The notes beneath the pieces are model-generated. The model searched no databases, was not told the DNA's origin, and saw only the letters and a list, made by a program, of their open reading frames with translations. The translations under genes and the position numbers were made by a program. From the NCBI GenBank assembly GCA_964631375.1, contig CAZVYQ010000017.1, forward strand, positions 1-50,974: DNA of 50,974 nt, in the 5' to 3' direction. This stretch comes from JAAYYM01 sp964631375 (GTDB lineage: Bacteria > Bacillota > Clostridia > Lachnospirales > Lachnospiraceae). Below, one piece after another: positions 8,943 to 17,812 of the stretch (positions are counted from its first letter, which is position 1; the number at the start of each line of letters is the position of its first letter).

Positions 8943-9574
8943 AATTTCTCCCTCAAATTCTTTATGATTTGGTTGATTCGTTCTGATTCCATCTTCATAC
9001 TGACCTGGTTTACAATCATTCTGGCAGATAACGGACAGATCTCTTCCAGTACCTCTAATCCGTTTTCTCGTAAAGTTGAACCTGTCTCGACAATATCTAC
9101 AATCACCTCTGATAGGCCCACAATAGGTGCCAGTTCAATGGAGCCGTTCAATTTAATAATATCAACTGTCTGATGCTTCTGTTCAAAGAAATAATCCTTT
9201 GCAATCCTTGGATATTTGGTTGCAACACGTATCATTTCATGATGCAGGAGCAGTTCCTTGGCTTCTGCAGGACCACATACACACATCCGACACTTTCCGA
9301 AGCCAAGATCCAGAACCTCATAATTTTTCCTACTCTCTTCCATAATGGTATCCTTGCCTACAATTCCGATATCGGCGGCACCATATTCGACATAGGTGGG
9401 AACATCCGGTGCTTTTGCTAAAAAGAATTTCAACTTTAATTCTTCATTTACAAAAATCAGTTTGCGTGAATGCTTGTCTTTCATTTCCTCGCATGTGATA
9501 CCGATGGATTCCAGTAACTCCAATGCCTTCTCTGCAAGTCTGCCCTTTCCAAGTGCAAATGTGATATATCTCAT
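8939..9574 (-). CDS. hisG: ATP phosphoribosyltransferase catalytic subunit, short form HisG
   Basis: Catalyses the first committed step of histidine synthesis, joining ATP and PRPP. At 211 residues it is the short form, which lacks the C-terminal regulatory domain and works only with HisZ; the hisZ gene is directly upstream, as expected. Motifs include ITFALGKGRLAEKALELL at the N-terminus and the PRPP-binding region EVIVDIVETGSTLRENGL. The start at 9574 has AGGAAATAAC upstream. The stop overlaps hisD by four bases. Feedback inhibition by histidine would act through HisZ. Confidence 0.97.
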   Translation of the reverse strand: MRYITFALGKGRLAEKALELLESIGITCEEMKDKHSRKLIFVNEELKLKFFLAKAPDVPTYVEYGAADIGIVGKDTIMEESRKNYEVLDLGFGKCRMCVCGPAEAKELLLHHEMIRVATKYPRIAKDYFFEQKHQTVDIIKLNGSIELAPIVGLSEVIVDIVETGSTLRENGLEVLEEICPLSARMIVNQVSMKMESERINQIIKNLREKL

Positions 9575-9592
9575 GTTATTTCCTCATTTCTA

Positions 9593-10834
9593 TTATAATG
9601 TTATCTCTGTCTGTGCACCATTGTTTAGATGATATTGTATGGCATGATGATCGCTTTTCACAAAAATCAGTTCCTGATACTGATTGTTCTTTGCATAAGT
9701 TATATAATGATCTTTGTTTTCAATCTCATCACAGAATAAAGCAATACTTTTCCCCAAACTTCTCTGTTTGTTCGCAAACCGAATTGCCACATCGCGTTCT
9801 TCATGTGAGAATAAAAGAAGGGTTTGGGGATTTTGTAAAACAACATCAATATTTTGTCTGGACAACGCCGACAGCAACTGATCAACTGTGACTGCAAAAC
9901 CAACCGCAGCAGAATCCCGGTCAAATTCATGTAACAGAGAATCATACCTTCCTCCCTTAATAATTGCATCTCCACTTCCATATGTATATGCTCTGAAGAT
10001 CATTCCTGTATAATAATGATATTTACTCAACATTCCGAGATCAAATGTAACATATTGCTCTATTTCATAACTGCATAACAGTTCATACAGCTGCTCCAGG
10101 CGCTCAATGGCATTGATGGAGCGATTGTTTTCAACCAGTTTTTTCGCTGATGTGATCGTTTCTACTGTTCCAAAAAGCTCAGAAATCTTCAGAATGGCAT
10201 CCTTCGCATCTGCAGAGAGACTTAAGGAATCCAGCAGATCAACTGTCCCAAAATAATTTTTATTAGAAATATAGTCGCGGAGAACCAACTCGGTTTCTTC
10301 ATCAATTCCGTACTCTGCACACATTCCCTTGAAAAAATCTACATTTCCGATACTGATCTGAAAATCATGGATACCTGCTGTTTTCATACAGGATACCACC
10401 AATGCAATGATTTCTGCATCCGCTTCTACAGAAGGATCTCCAATCAGCTCTGCACCAATTTGTGTTGTTTCCTTGAGTCTGCCCTGTAGGTCATCTGTAT
10501 TGATAAAGGTATTTCCCATATAACAAAATCTTAAGGGCATCTTTTCATCCATAAAATACTTGGCTGTTGCTCTTGCAATGGAAGGGGTAAAATCAGGTCT
10601 TAGAACAAGTGTATTGCCTTCTTTATCAAAAAACTTATATAATTCCTTTGAAGGAATGGTCCCTATTTTATTTGAGAATATCTCAAAAAATTCAAAGGTT
10701 GGTGTCTGAATATCGTGATAGCCATATAGCTTGAGTTCATGCTGAAGTCTATCCTGAATACATAATTTCTTTTCATACTCCATTCCGTAGATATCTCTGA
10801 CACCCTCAGGTGTATGTAATAACTTTCCTTTCAT
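9593..10834 (-). CDS. hisZ: ATP phosphoribosyltransferase regulatory subunit HisZ
   Basis: Histidyl-tRNA-synthetase-like protein that forms a hetero-octamer with short HisG and confers catalytic competence and histidine feedback control. The 413-residue protein has the class II synthetase-like core: LHTPEGVRDIYGMEYEKK at the N-terminus, motif-2-like MPLRFCYMGNTFIN, and the later IIKGGRYDSLLHEF. It lacks a recognisable tRNA anticodon-binding domain, and the genuine hisS is not expected in a his operon. The start has AGAGGTACTT upstream. It is the first gene of the operon, 64 bases downstream of the -10 box, with a palindrome in its leader. Confidence 0.95.
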   Translation of the reverse strand: MKGKLLHTPEGVRDIYGMEYEKKLCIQDRLQHELKLYGYHDIQTPTFEFFEIFSNKIGTIPSKELYKFFDKEGNTLVLRPDFTPSIARATAKYFMDEKMPLRFCYMGNTFINTDDLQGRLKETTQIGAELIGDPSVEADAEIIALVVSCMKTAGIHDFQISIGNVDFFKGMCAEYGIDEETELVLRDYISNKNYFGTVDLLDSLSLSADAKDAILKISELFGTVETITSAKKLVENNRSINAIERLEQLYELLCSYEIEQYVTFDLGMLSKYHYYTGMIFRAYTYGSGDAIIKGGRYDSLLHEFDRDSAAVGFAVTVDQLLSALSRQNIDVVLQNPQTLLLFSHEERDVAIRFANKQRSLGKSIALFCDEIENKDHYITYAKNNQYQELIFVKSDHHAIQYHLNNGAQTEITL

Positions 10835-10868
10835 AAGTACCTCTTTCCAATATGCTTTATCGTGCTAA

Positions 10869-10888
10869 CGTGCTACCATGGTAGCACG
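10869..10888. promoter_or_regulatory. Perfect 20-base palindrome, candidate histidine operator
   Basis: CGTGCTACCATGGTAGCACG is its own reverse complement. It begins about ten bases downstream of the -10 box of the hisZ promoter, so a bound protein would sit on the transcription start. A half site CGTGCTA is repeated at 10861-10867. There is no T run, so it is not a terminator. By position it looks like a repressor operator; a TrpR-family HisR/YerC-type regulator is a plausible ligand, but that is inference. Confidence 0.7.
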
Positions 10889-10897
10889 GCAAATCAT

Positions 10898-10926
10898 ATT
10901 ATATGTTATGACAACCATATTGTCAA
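10898..10926 (-). promoter_or_regulatory. Consensus sigma-A promoter of the histidine operon
   Basis: Read on the minus strand: TTGACA (10921-10926), a 17-base spacer, then TATAAT (10898-10903). Both boxes and spacing match the consensus exactly, suggesting strong basal transcription that needs a repressor, in keeping with the palindrome just downstream. Confidence 0.85.
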
Positions 10927-10957
10927 TATCCTAATTTTCGATAATCCATTCGATCCA

Positions 10958-11521
10958 TCAAATATCAGATGAAATATCTTCTTCTAATTCTGTTCTGTGA
11001 TCCAGATCTATCTGCAGTGTATCCAGATATGGTACCATGATGCCCTGTTTATGATGAATTTCATATGTAAGATCCAGTTCCTCAAATCGAAAACTTTTTC
11101 TTCCACCTTCGTTTGCACGTGTCCAAAAAATCTTCAGAGTCTGAAAAGGAAGATAATAAAAAAAGTCTCGTGCTGTATAATGAATCAGAAAAAACGCAAT
11201 CCCACCCTGCTTTTCAAATTCATCCATAAAGTTTACCTGATGTTCATGAATGTTGGCCAGTGCAAATGTGTCTGTTGCACATTCTTTCGCATCAAAGCAA
11301 ACAGGAATACCTTGTACCACTCCAATATAGTCAACAGTACTTTTTTGTTCAAAATAAGCCAGAGTAATGTGTCGTGTATTCTTATCCATTTTAATCGGCG
11401 TAATCGGAGTCGGAACCTTTTGGATCAAAGCCAGTCCATTTTCTCTGTATTTTTCATTTGTACGGTTGATCAGTTCCTCCAATACAGAACCTCTTAACCC
11501 TCTGGAATTCCATGTTGCCAT
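10958..11521 (-). CDS. recU: RecU-family Holliday junction resolvase
   Basis: Structure-specific endonuclease that resolves four-way junctions in recombination and chromosome segregation in Firmicutes. The 187-residue protein starts TWNSRGLRGSVLEELINRTN, matching the family N-terminus. The nuclease core is STVDYIGVVQGIPVCFDAKE, with the usual acidic residue before AKE being Asp, and a later HEHQVNFMDEFEKQGGIAFFL. I chose ATG 11521 because AAAGGA lies nine bases upstream and the family starts here; a GTG at 11539 would overlap the upstream stop by four bases but has no ribosome site. It ends the operon that begins near 17.7 kb; RuvAB, its usual functional partner, is encoded at 43.9-45.5 kb. 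Confidence 0.88.
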   Translation of the reverse strand: MATWNSRGLRGSVLEELINRTNEKYRENGLALIQKVPTPITPIKMDKNTRHITLAYFEQKSTVDYIGVVQGIPVCFDAKECATDTFALANIHEHQVNFMDEFEKQGGIAFFLIHYTARDFFYYLPFQTLKIFWTRANEGGRKSFRFEELDLTYEIHHKQGIMVPYLDTLQIDLDHRTELEEDISSDI

Positions 11522-11535
11522 ATAGACTGATCCTT

Positions 11536-12498
11536 TCACATATCATCAAGTACTCTTTGAAACAATTCCGGCAGACTTGCTTTGAATTCACGTCCAGACA
11601 AGGCTGCTAGCGGCTCATCCAACAATGGCATAACCAATCTTTGTGCATGCAGCAATTGTGATTTCACATGGTATTGACTTCGGTATATCTTATTTAACCC
11701 TGGATCTCCATACTTTTGGTCACCTATGATCGGATGTCCGATTGAGGCAAGATGCGCCCTAATCTGATGAGATTTTCCGGTGATTAATTCGACCTCTAGT
11801 AATGTCACCTGTTTCATCGTTTGAATCGGATGATATCGTGTTTCGATAAATGTTCCATTCGGTTGTGGATCAGTTGAAATGCTCACATGGTTCTTGTCAT
11901 GATCCTTGACCAGATATCCCTGTATGTTGCATGATGTCTCTACTGTACCCTTTACAAGACACTGATAAAACTTTTGAATACTTCGATTCTTCAGCATCTC
12001 AGACATGCTCTGTAAACCGATTAATGATTTCCCACAGATTACAATTCCGCTTGTGTTACGATCCAGACGATTGCAGACAGCCGGTTTGAAGGTTCTTAAC
12101 ACTTCGTCTGTAATCGAACCATTTTTTAATAAATAATCAATACAGTATTCATTCAGTGATACATCATCTGATTGTGCCTTCTGCGAAAGCATGCCGACAG
12201 GTTTATTAATCAGCAAAATATCCGTATCCTCATAAATAATATCCAGTACCACATCATGGTGCATCCGATATTCTTTCATTTCACTGAATTTTTCAAAGGT
12301 TTCATCTGACAGGAATAATTTGATCTCATCTCCGTATTTGAGTTTTTCACTTCCGTCAGCTTTCTTTCCATTCAATGTGATGTTTTTCTTTCGTAACATT
12401 TTGAATATAAAACTCATGGAAGCCTGATTCAAATATTTAAATAACAATTTATCAAGACGTTGTCCTGCTTCCTGATTGGTTACATTGATTATTCTCAT
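11536..12498 (-). CDS. RluA-family pseudouridine synthase
   Basis: Converts uridine to pseudouridine in rRNA or tRNA; the exact target site cannot be predicted. The 320-residue protein has an N-terminal S4 RNA-binding domain (about residues 10-75, QRLDKLLFKYLNQASMSFI) and the catalytic domain with ILLINKPVGMLSQ and the active-site Asp in CNRLDRNTSGIVICGKS. The usual His before RLD is Asn here. The C-terminal part has VELITGKSHQIRAHLASIGHPIIGD, standard for RluA enzymes. The start at 12498 has GGGGTAGATC upstream. Its stop is followed closely by recU. Confidence 0.93.
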   Translation of the reverse strand: MRIINVTNQEAGQRLDKLLFKYLNQASMSFIFKMLRKKNITLNGKKADGSEKLKYGDEIKLFLSDETFEKFSEMKEYRMHHDVVLDIIYEDTDILLINKPVGMLSQKAQSDDVSLNEYCIDYLLKNGSITDEVLRTFKPAVCNRLDRNTSGIVICGKSLIGLQSMSEMLKNRSIQKFYQCLVKGTVETSCNIQGYLVKDHDKNHVSISTDPQPNGTFIETRYHPIQTMKQVTLLEVELITGKSHQIRAHLASIGHPIIGDQKYGDPGLNKIYRSQYHVKSQLLHAQRLVMPLLDEPLAALSGREFKASLPELFQRVLDDM

Positions 12499-12514
12499 GA
12501 TCTACCCCACAAAA

Positions 12515-13084
12515 TCATAGCGATATTGCCTGAAGGAGAGAAAAGACCGCATCACTTTGCGAATCCTGATCGGTATCATATTTATTCTGCAGCTGTGTGA
12601 TTCTATTCTCGAATGCATCATATTCATTCCAGATCTTTACCTCAATATGCTTTAAATTGTTTTTATTCAGCATACCTTTTATATGCGCTTCTATCTTTCC
12701 AGATTCTTTTTCATCACCTTCTCTGAAACCACATATTGTTCCCTGACAGTATGCAATCTGATTGATCTGGTAGGAACGATCTGACATGGTGATTATCAGG
12801 TCAAAATTCATGGGGAGTCCATTTGCTTCTTTTAGAATCTGTTCATATTGTTCGCGATTACTGTTGTGATATCGAAGAAACATAATCATATTAACAGCAC
12901 TTTTGCTGGCAGGCAGCATACCGAGGATTGCTATGATTGTAAATGCGTTTGATTTGGTGCCTGTTTGACAGATACCAAATATCAAAATAGCAAAGGCAAT
13001 GGCAAACAAGCCTATGGTCCTTAATACAGTTACCCATCTCTGATAGCTGATATAACCATATTGACCCTTTTGTACTTTTCTCAT
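12515..13084 (-). CDS. Two-pass membrane protein, unknown function
   Basis: I do not recognise a functional domain. The 189-residue protein has two hydrophobic segments at about residues 22-40 and 47-68, then a hydrophilic C-terminal domain of about 115 residues with mixed beta/alpha character (NFDLIITMSDRSYQINQIAYC, KHIEVKIWNEYDAFENRI). Topology suggests both ends in the cytoplasm. AGGAAAGACAAT precedes the ATG at 13084. It lies between an SDR gene and the RluA-type gene with gaps of 10 and 16 bases, so it is co-transcribed with them. Probably a conserved Lachnospiraceae family, judging by its placement in a core operon. Confidence 0.75.
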   Translation of the reverse strand: MRKVQKGQYGYISYQRWVTVLRTIGLFAIAFAILIFGICQTGTKSNAFTIIAILGMLPASKSAVNMIMFLRYHNSNREQYEQILKEANGLPMNFDLIITMSDRSYQINQIAYCQGTICGFREGDEKESGKIEAHIKGMLNKNNLKHIEVKIWNEYDAFENRITQLQNKYDTDQDSQSDAVFSLLQAISL

Positions 13085-13094
13085 ATTGTCTTTC

Positions 13095-13853
13095 CTAGCC
13101 TTTCTTTACAAATGCAAGTATCCATTTGTGATTGAACATTTTTGTCATACATGCAAATGCTTTCATTTTCTTTCCGTATATGGACACTTCTTTTTTATCC
13201 GATGATGCTTTTAAAGCAGCCTTAACGACATCCTGTGCATTAACCAATGCTCTTTTTTTATATCTTGGAATTGCAACATTTTTCTGCGCAATCTCCAAGA
13301 ATTCCGTCCTCACAGGTCCCGGACATACCGCTGTAACATAGATTCCTCGATCCTCCAATTCATAACCAAGTGCTTTTGAAAAGTTTAAGACAAATGCCTT
13401 GCTGGCAGCATAAACTGCAAATCCAGGCTGTGGCAATAAAGCTGCTGCAGAAGCCATTTGAATGATTCTGCTTCCGCTACTCATATAGGGAAGACACATA
13501 TGTGTTACTAAAGTCAATGCAGTACAATTCAGATCGATCATCCCTTCTACGTCAATCATACTACTCTCTGAAAATTTCCCCATAATTCCAACACCTGCAG
13601 AATTAACAAGCATTTTAATTGTTGGTCTGTTCTCGGCTAACAGATTCTCCAACACCTTAATTTGGGTCGGAACAGTCAGGTCAATCGAAATGATCTTGAG
13701 CGGCGTTTTCACACTGCTTTGCAATTCTATCAGTCTGTCTTGTCTTCTCGATACTACCCAGATCTCATTTAATCTTGTATAGGCTCTGTCAATCTGTCTG
13801 ACAAATTCTCTCCCTATACCTGAAGATGCACCTGTTACAATTGCAATATTCAC
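13095..13853 (-). CDS. Short-chain dehydrogenase/reductase
   Basis: NAD(P)-dependent oxidoreductase with a Rossmann fold; substrate unknown. The 252-residue protein has the cofactor motif TGASSGIG at residues 7-14, the structural VNSAGVG (NAG-type motif with Ser) and the catalytic YAASK with upstream Ser (MASAAAL). The PGPVRTEF segment after the active site is typical of classical SDRs. The start codon is GTG at 13853, supported by GGAGGG six bases upstream. The gene sits 11 bases after the ygiQ stop and 10 bases before the membrane protein gene; nothing in the operon reveals its substrate. Confidence 0.9.
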   Translation of the reverse strand: MNIAIVTGASSGIGREFVRQIDRAYTRLNEIWVVSRRQDRLIELQSSVKTPLKIISIDLTVPTQIKVLENLLAENRPTIKMLVNSAGVGIMGKFSESSMIDVEGMIDLNCTALTLVTHMCLPYMSSGSRIIQMASAAALLPQPGFAVYAASKAFVLNFSKALGYELEDRGIYVTAVCPGPVRTEFLEIAQKNVAIPRYKKRALVNAQDVVKAALKASSDKKEVSIYGKKMKAFACMTKMFNHKWILAFVKKG

Positions 13854-13864
13854 GAGAATCCCTC

Positions 13865-15697
13865 CTATTTCTTTCGTCGTTTCATATCATTAGCAGACTT
13901 CTTCTCGGGTCTTATGAGACAGTGCGGTGTGTAGCCAATCAAATCCCTTCGATGCGTCTTTTCCAAAGCTTCGATGACAAGCGTACGGTTCTTGGGATCC
14001 CTATATTGGATCAATGCCCGCTGTAATGCTTTTTCATGTGGATTCCTTGCTATATAAACACTCTCTCCGGTACGTGGATCCAATTCGGTATAATACATCA
14101 CTGTAGACATTGTGGAGGGGGTGGGATAAAAATCCTGTACCTGTTCAGGCATATAGCCAAGATCTCTTAAATACTCTGCCAACTCCACTGCATCCCTGAG
14201 TGTGGAACCCGGATGTGAAGACATCAGATAAGGTACCAGATACTGCTTTTTTCCTGCTTTTTCATTCATTTTCTGATATACTGAGCAGAATTGATCATAA
14301 ACATCTCTTCCCGGTTTACCCATATAGTACAAAACACGCTCAGAGATATGCTCCGGTGCAACCTTTAGCTGACCACTGATATGATAATTGATTAGTTCCT
14401 TCATGAAGGTCTTGTCCTGATCAAAAATTAAATAATCATATCTTATTCCGGAGCGTATAAATACCTTCTTCACCTTTGGTACTCTTCGAAGCTTTCGCAA
14501 CAATTCTGTATAATCTGAGTGATCTACCTCAAGATTTTTACAGGGCTTTGGGAAAAGGCATTGTTTCTTGCTGCATACTCCCATCCTAAGTTGTTTTTCA
14601 CAGGATGGCTTTCTGAAATTAGCCGTTGGACCTCCCACATCATGAATATAACCCTTGAAATCCGGATCATATTGAAATGTTTCTGCCTCTTGGAGGATAG
14701 AGTCATGACTTCTGCTCTGTATGGTTCTGCCCTGATGAAAGGTCAGTGAACAGAAATTGCATCCGCCAAAGCATCCTCTACTGCTGATCAGTGAAAATTT
14801 CACTTCCTGAATGGCCGGCACACCACCAAGTTCTTGATAAGACGGATGAAAGGTTCTCTGATATGGCAGATCGTAGACATCGTCCATCTCAAGAGTAGTC
14901 AGTGGAACAGCCGGTGGATTCTGAACAATATATTGATGGATTCCATATGGTTCAACAAGTGTTTTACCGGTTACTGCATCCGTGTTATCATATTGTATCA
15001 TAAAACTTTTAGCATATTCTTTTTTCTGGTTGCATACCTGTTCAAAATCAGGCAGGATAACCGGTTCATAAATATGATCAATGCTTTTAGCATGATAAAC
15101 AGTACCACGAATAAAAGTGATATCCCGAATCTGAATTCCTGAATTAAGTGCATCAGCAATTTCTATAATTGAATGCTCTCCCATCCCGTAGGAGATCATA
15201 TCAGCACCGGAATCCAGTAATATTGAGCGTTTGATTTTATTGGACCAATAATCATAGTGTGCCAGTCTCCTCAGACTCGCTTCGATCCCCCCGAGTATCA
15301 TCGGAATATGTTTGTAACTTCTTCGAATCAGATTGCCATAAACAATCGTTGCATAATCAGGTCTTTTGTGCGTTTTTCCACCAGGAGTATACGCATCGGT
15401 TGTTCTTGGCTTTTTGGAAACATAGTAATGATTGACCATAGAATCCATGTTACCACTGCTCACTAAAAACGCAAGTCTGGGCTCTCCGTAGATCGTTATA
15501 CTGTCATCCTGTTTCCAGTCTGGCTGTGAAATGATTCCGACTGAATATCCGTGTGCTTCAAGTAAACGACTGATAATGGCCGGTCCAAATGATGGGTGAT
15601 CTACATAGGCATCTCCTATTACATATACAAAATCAAACTGTTCGATCTTACGAGACAGCATATCTTCTCTACAGATTGGTAAAAATCCGTCAGTCAT
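13865..15697 (-). CDS. YgiQ family radical SAM protein
   Basis: A 610-residue radical SAM protein of the YgiQ family, widely conserved but of unknown reaction. The N-terminal region (about residues 1-290) resembles a cobalamin-binding-like domain (FGPAIISRLLEAHGYSVGIISQPDW). The iron-sulfur motif CxxxCxxC is in SSRGCFGGCNFCSLTFHQG. The C-terminal region has VAPEHISERVLYYMGKPG and the family-specific VQDFYPTPSTMSTVMYYT. The gene starts inside the HAD gene stop (ATGA overlap), with GAGG upstream. The tail is lysine/arginine rich (MKRRKK). Confidence 0.93.
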   Translation of the reverse strand: MTDGFLPICREDMLSRKIEQFDFVYVIGDAYVDHPSFGPAIISRLLEAHGYSVGIISQPDWKQDDSITIYGEPRLAFLVSSGNMDSMVNHYYVSKKPRTTDAYTPGGKTHKRPDYATIVYGNLIRRSYKHIPMILGGIEASLRRLAHYDYWSNKIKRSILLDSGADMISYGMGEHSIIEIADALNSGIQIRDITFIRGTVYHAKSIDHIYEPVILPDFEQVCNQKKEYAKSFMIQYDNTDAVTGKTLVEPYGIHQYIVQNPPAVPLTTLEMDDVYDLPYQRTFHPSYQELGGVPAIQEVKFSLISSRGCFGGCNFCSLTFHQGRTIQSRSHDSILQEAETFQYDPDFKGYIHDVGGPTANFRKPSCEKQLRMGVCSKKQCLFPKPCKNLEVDHSDYTELLRKLRRVPKVKKVFIRSGIRYDYLIFDQDKTFMKELINYHISGQLKVAPEHISERVLYYMGKPGRDVYDQFCSVYQKMNEKAGKKQYLVPYLMSSHPGSTLRDAVELAEYLRDLGYMPEQVQDFYPTPSTMSTVMYYTELDPRTGESVYIARNPHEKALQRALIQYRDPKNRTLVIEALEKTHRRDLIGYTPHCLIRPEKKSANDMKRRKK

Positions 15698-16341
15698 GAC
15701 ATTACCTCATAATAATCATTGATATAATAATCTGCTAAAGCCCGTTTCTCATCTCTCTGATATTCTGAATAGGAATCCTCTACAGCACATACCTTCATAC
15801 CTGCATTTTTGCCTGCCATAATTCCAGCCTTCAAATCCTCAAACACAAGACAATCGATAGGATCCACCTGTAAATCACCAGCTACCTTCAAATAAACATC
15901 CGGAGCCGGTTTACCTGCACATACGTCACATCCGGTTGATATAGCATCAAACATTGAAAAGATATGATGCTTTTTCAATACGGTCTCTGCCAGATGAAAG
16001 GAGTTACTTGTCGCAATTCCAAGTTTGATTCCTTTCGATTTACATACATTTAAGAAATCCTGTACACCTCTTTTTAATGGAACATGGTTGTGATATTGGT
16101 CATAAGCCATTTCATTCCAAGTACTCTTGATTTCATCAACCGACTGTTCCAATTGAAAACGCTTCTTAAAATATGCTGCGGTTTCCGAAAAACTCATTCC
16201 CTCTATTTCATTTTGCAACGTCTCCGGCAGTGGTATTTGAAATAAACCAAGATACTCAATATCAATTCTTTTCCACATCCACATTGAATCTACAAGTGTT
16301 CCATCCAGATCAAAAATAACTGCCTTTATATTTGTTAACAT
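15694..16341 (-). CDS. HAD family hydrolase, beta-phosphoglucomutase-like
   Basis: Haloacid dehalogenase superfamily phosphatase or phosphomutase, 215 residues. Motif I is FDLDGTLVDSMWMW (nucleophile and acid/base aspartates), motif II Thr/Ser is in IATSNSF, motif III Lys in CAGKPAPDVYL, and motif IV in CLVFEDLKAGIMAGKNAGM. A four-helix cap domain occupies about residues 15-85, as in subfamily IA enzymes. The substrate, probably a small phosphorylated sugar or nucleotide, cannot be told. Its stop overlaps the ygiQ start by four bases, and it follows the RNA methyltransferase gene by 21 bases. Confidence 0.9.
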   Translation of the reverse strand: MLTNIKAVIFDLDGTLVDSMWMWKRIDIEYLGLFQIPLPETLQNEIEGMSFSETAAYFKKRFQLEQSVDEIKSTWNEMAYDQYHNHVPLKRGVQDFLNVCKSKGIKLGIATSNSFHLAETVLKKHHIFSMFDAISTGCDVCAGKPAPDVYLKVAGDLQVDPIDCLVFEDLKAGIMAGKNAGMKVCAVEDSYSEYQRDEKRALADYYINDYYEVMS

Positions 16342-16362
16342 CCTCTGTTATTCTCCTCATCG

Positions 16363-17748
16363 TTATGCCTGCATACGCCAGCCGGTCTGATACTTATTTT
16401 TCAATTGAAAACCATTCTGTCTGCCCCATCCTAGTGGATAGCCGTCTACACATACCAAGATTGGAGCTTTAGTGGATTGATTCCAATCCTCCGGCAATGG
16501 TATGGTTTCACCTTTGATATATTTCGTAACAAACGGATCATCTGCCTTCATATTAAGACAATACTGATATTCACTACTTTTTAAACACATTGCAAATGCC
16601 TGAGAGGGTTCAAATCGTTTTCCGTTCTCAAGTGTCCCAAGCAGCAGTCCTGTCCGCAAATATCGAATCGAGGAATGATAAGAGAACGAATCAGGTAACA
16701 GATAAATCGAATGATCCTTATACAACAGTCGATCCTGATGTATCATTGCATTTAATGTATCCGAATGAACCGCATCAAAAAAATCAGTCATTAATTTGAG
16801 TTCTGTAGCCGACAGCTTGGGTTTGTTAATCAATGAATTATGACTTTGTGATATGAGGGAATCTTTCTTTTTAAGCAGTGCGAGAAAATGTCCTTCACCT
16901 TCCAGTTTATGCGGATATATACGAATGCATTTTTCATAGGGAGGAATCCCTTTTTGAAATCCCTCTCGTTGTTCCATATCACATAATTCCATAGATGGAT
17001 TTCTATTAATCGAATCTGCAATGGTTTCCTCATCCTCACATTTAGAAAAGGTACAGGTAGAATACATGACTTTCCCACCCGGTTTTAGCATTTTAACAGC
17101 AGCATCCACAATTGATTCCTGTAAAATATGATACTCTGCAGGTCCTTTTTCTACCCAGCTTTTGATGAGGTTTGGGTCCTTTCTGAACATTCCTTCACCG
17201 GAACATGGCGCATCCACCAATATAATATCAAAAGTCTCCGGATAAAATTGTGCCAGTTTTTCAGGTGCTTCAGCTGTGACATAACAATTCGAAATTCCTT
17301 GAATTTCTATGTTTTTCAACAGTGCCTTGGCTCTTGATGCACTGATATCATTTGCCATTAACACACCCGATCCATTTAATCTTGCACCCAGTTCAGTTGA
17401 TTTTCCTCCTGGAGCTGCACATAGATCCAATATCTTCTCATGTCCCTTAATTTCTGTACAGTCAGCCGGCAGCATTGCACTTGGTTCCTGTAAGTAATAC
17501 AGTCCGGCATAATAATAAGGGTGTTTAGCCGGTTCTTCTGTACCTTCATAAAAATAACCGTTTGTAATATATGGGATCTTCCTGATTTGAAACGGTGAGA
17601 TTTTCTCGAAATCAGCGATTGATATCTTGGAGGTATTCACACGAAGACCAAATAGACGTTTTTCCTGAAATGATTTCAAATAATCATGATACTCATCTGA
17701 AAGCAGCTCCTGCATTGACTCCTGAAAGCTTTCCGGCAGATTCAACAT
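16363..17748 (-). CDS. RsmF/RsmB-type RNA cytosine-C5 methyltransferase
   Basis: SAM-dependent methyltransferase of the NOL1/NOP2/Sun family that makes 5-methylcytosine in rRNA or tRNA. The 461-residue protein has a short N-terminal substrate-recognition part, the SAM site ILDLCAAPGGKSTELGAR, the catalytic cysteine motif LVDAPCSGEGMFR, and the second conserved cysteine in MYSTCTFSKCEDE. The C-terminal RsmF-type domain ends with VDGYPLGWGRQNGFQLKN, a PUA-like RNA-binding region. Length and this tail fit RsmF (16S rRNA) or a YebU-like relative rather than RsmB; the exact site is uncertain. GAGGTGTATCT precedes the ATG. It is the first gene of the 17.7 to 11 kb operon. Confidence 0.92.
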   Translation of the reverse strand: MLNLPESFQESMQELLSDEYHDYLKSFQEKRLFGLRVNTSKISIADFEKISPFQIRKIPYITNGYFYEGTEEPAKHPYYYAGLYYLQEPSAMLPADCTEIKGHEKILDLCAAPGGKSTELGARLNGSGVLMANDISASRAKALLKNIEIQGISNCYVTAEAPEKLAQFYPETFDIILVDAPCSGEGMFRKDPNLIKSWVEKGPAEYHILQESIVDAAVKMLKPGGKVMYSTCTFSKCEDEETIADSINRNPSMELCDMEQREGFQKGIPPYEKCIRIYPHKLEGEGHFLALLKKKDSLISQSHNSLINKPKLSATELKLMTDFFDAVHSDTLNAMIHQDRLLYKDHSIYLLPDSFSYHSSIRYLRTGLLLGTLENGKRFEPSQAFAMCLKSSEYQYCLNMKADDPFVTKYIKGETIPLPEDWNQSTKAPILVCVDGYPLGWGRQNGFQLKNKYQTGWRMQA

Positions 17749-17789
17749 AGATACACCTCATTGTTCAAACTGGTAAGAACTCTTGTTTC

Positions 17790-17798
17790 ATTGTATCA
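17790..17798 (-). promoter_or_regulatory. Extended -10 promoter candidate for the rsmF-like operon
   Basis: On the minus strand TGATACAAT is a TGn-extended -10 element about 40 bases before the start of the RsmF-like gene. No good -35 box lies 16-18 bases upstream, so it is a moderate call. Confidence 0.35.
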
Positions 17799-17812
17799 TA
17801 TTTATGAATGAT

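Noticed and set aside
10869..10888. The palindrome before hisZ as a terminator for recU
   Set aside because: recU ends at 10958 and no T run follows the palindrome. It lies after the promoter, so an operator is the better reading.
10835..10957. T-box or other riboswitch controlling the histidine operon
   Set aside because: The leader is about 55 bases long, too short for a T-box, and no T-box sequence or terminator hairpin is present.
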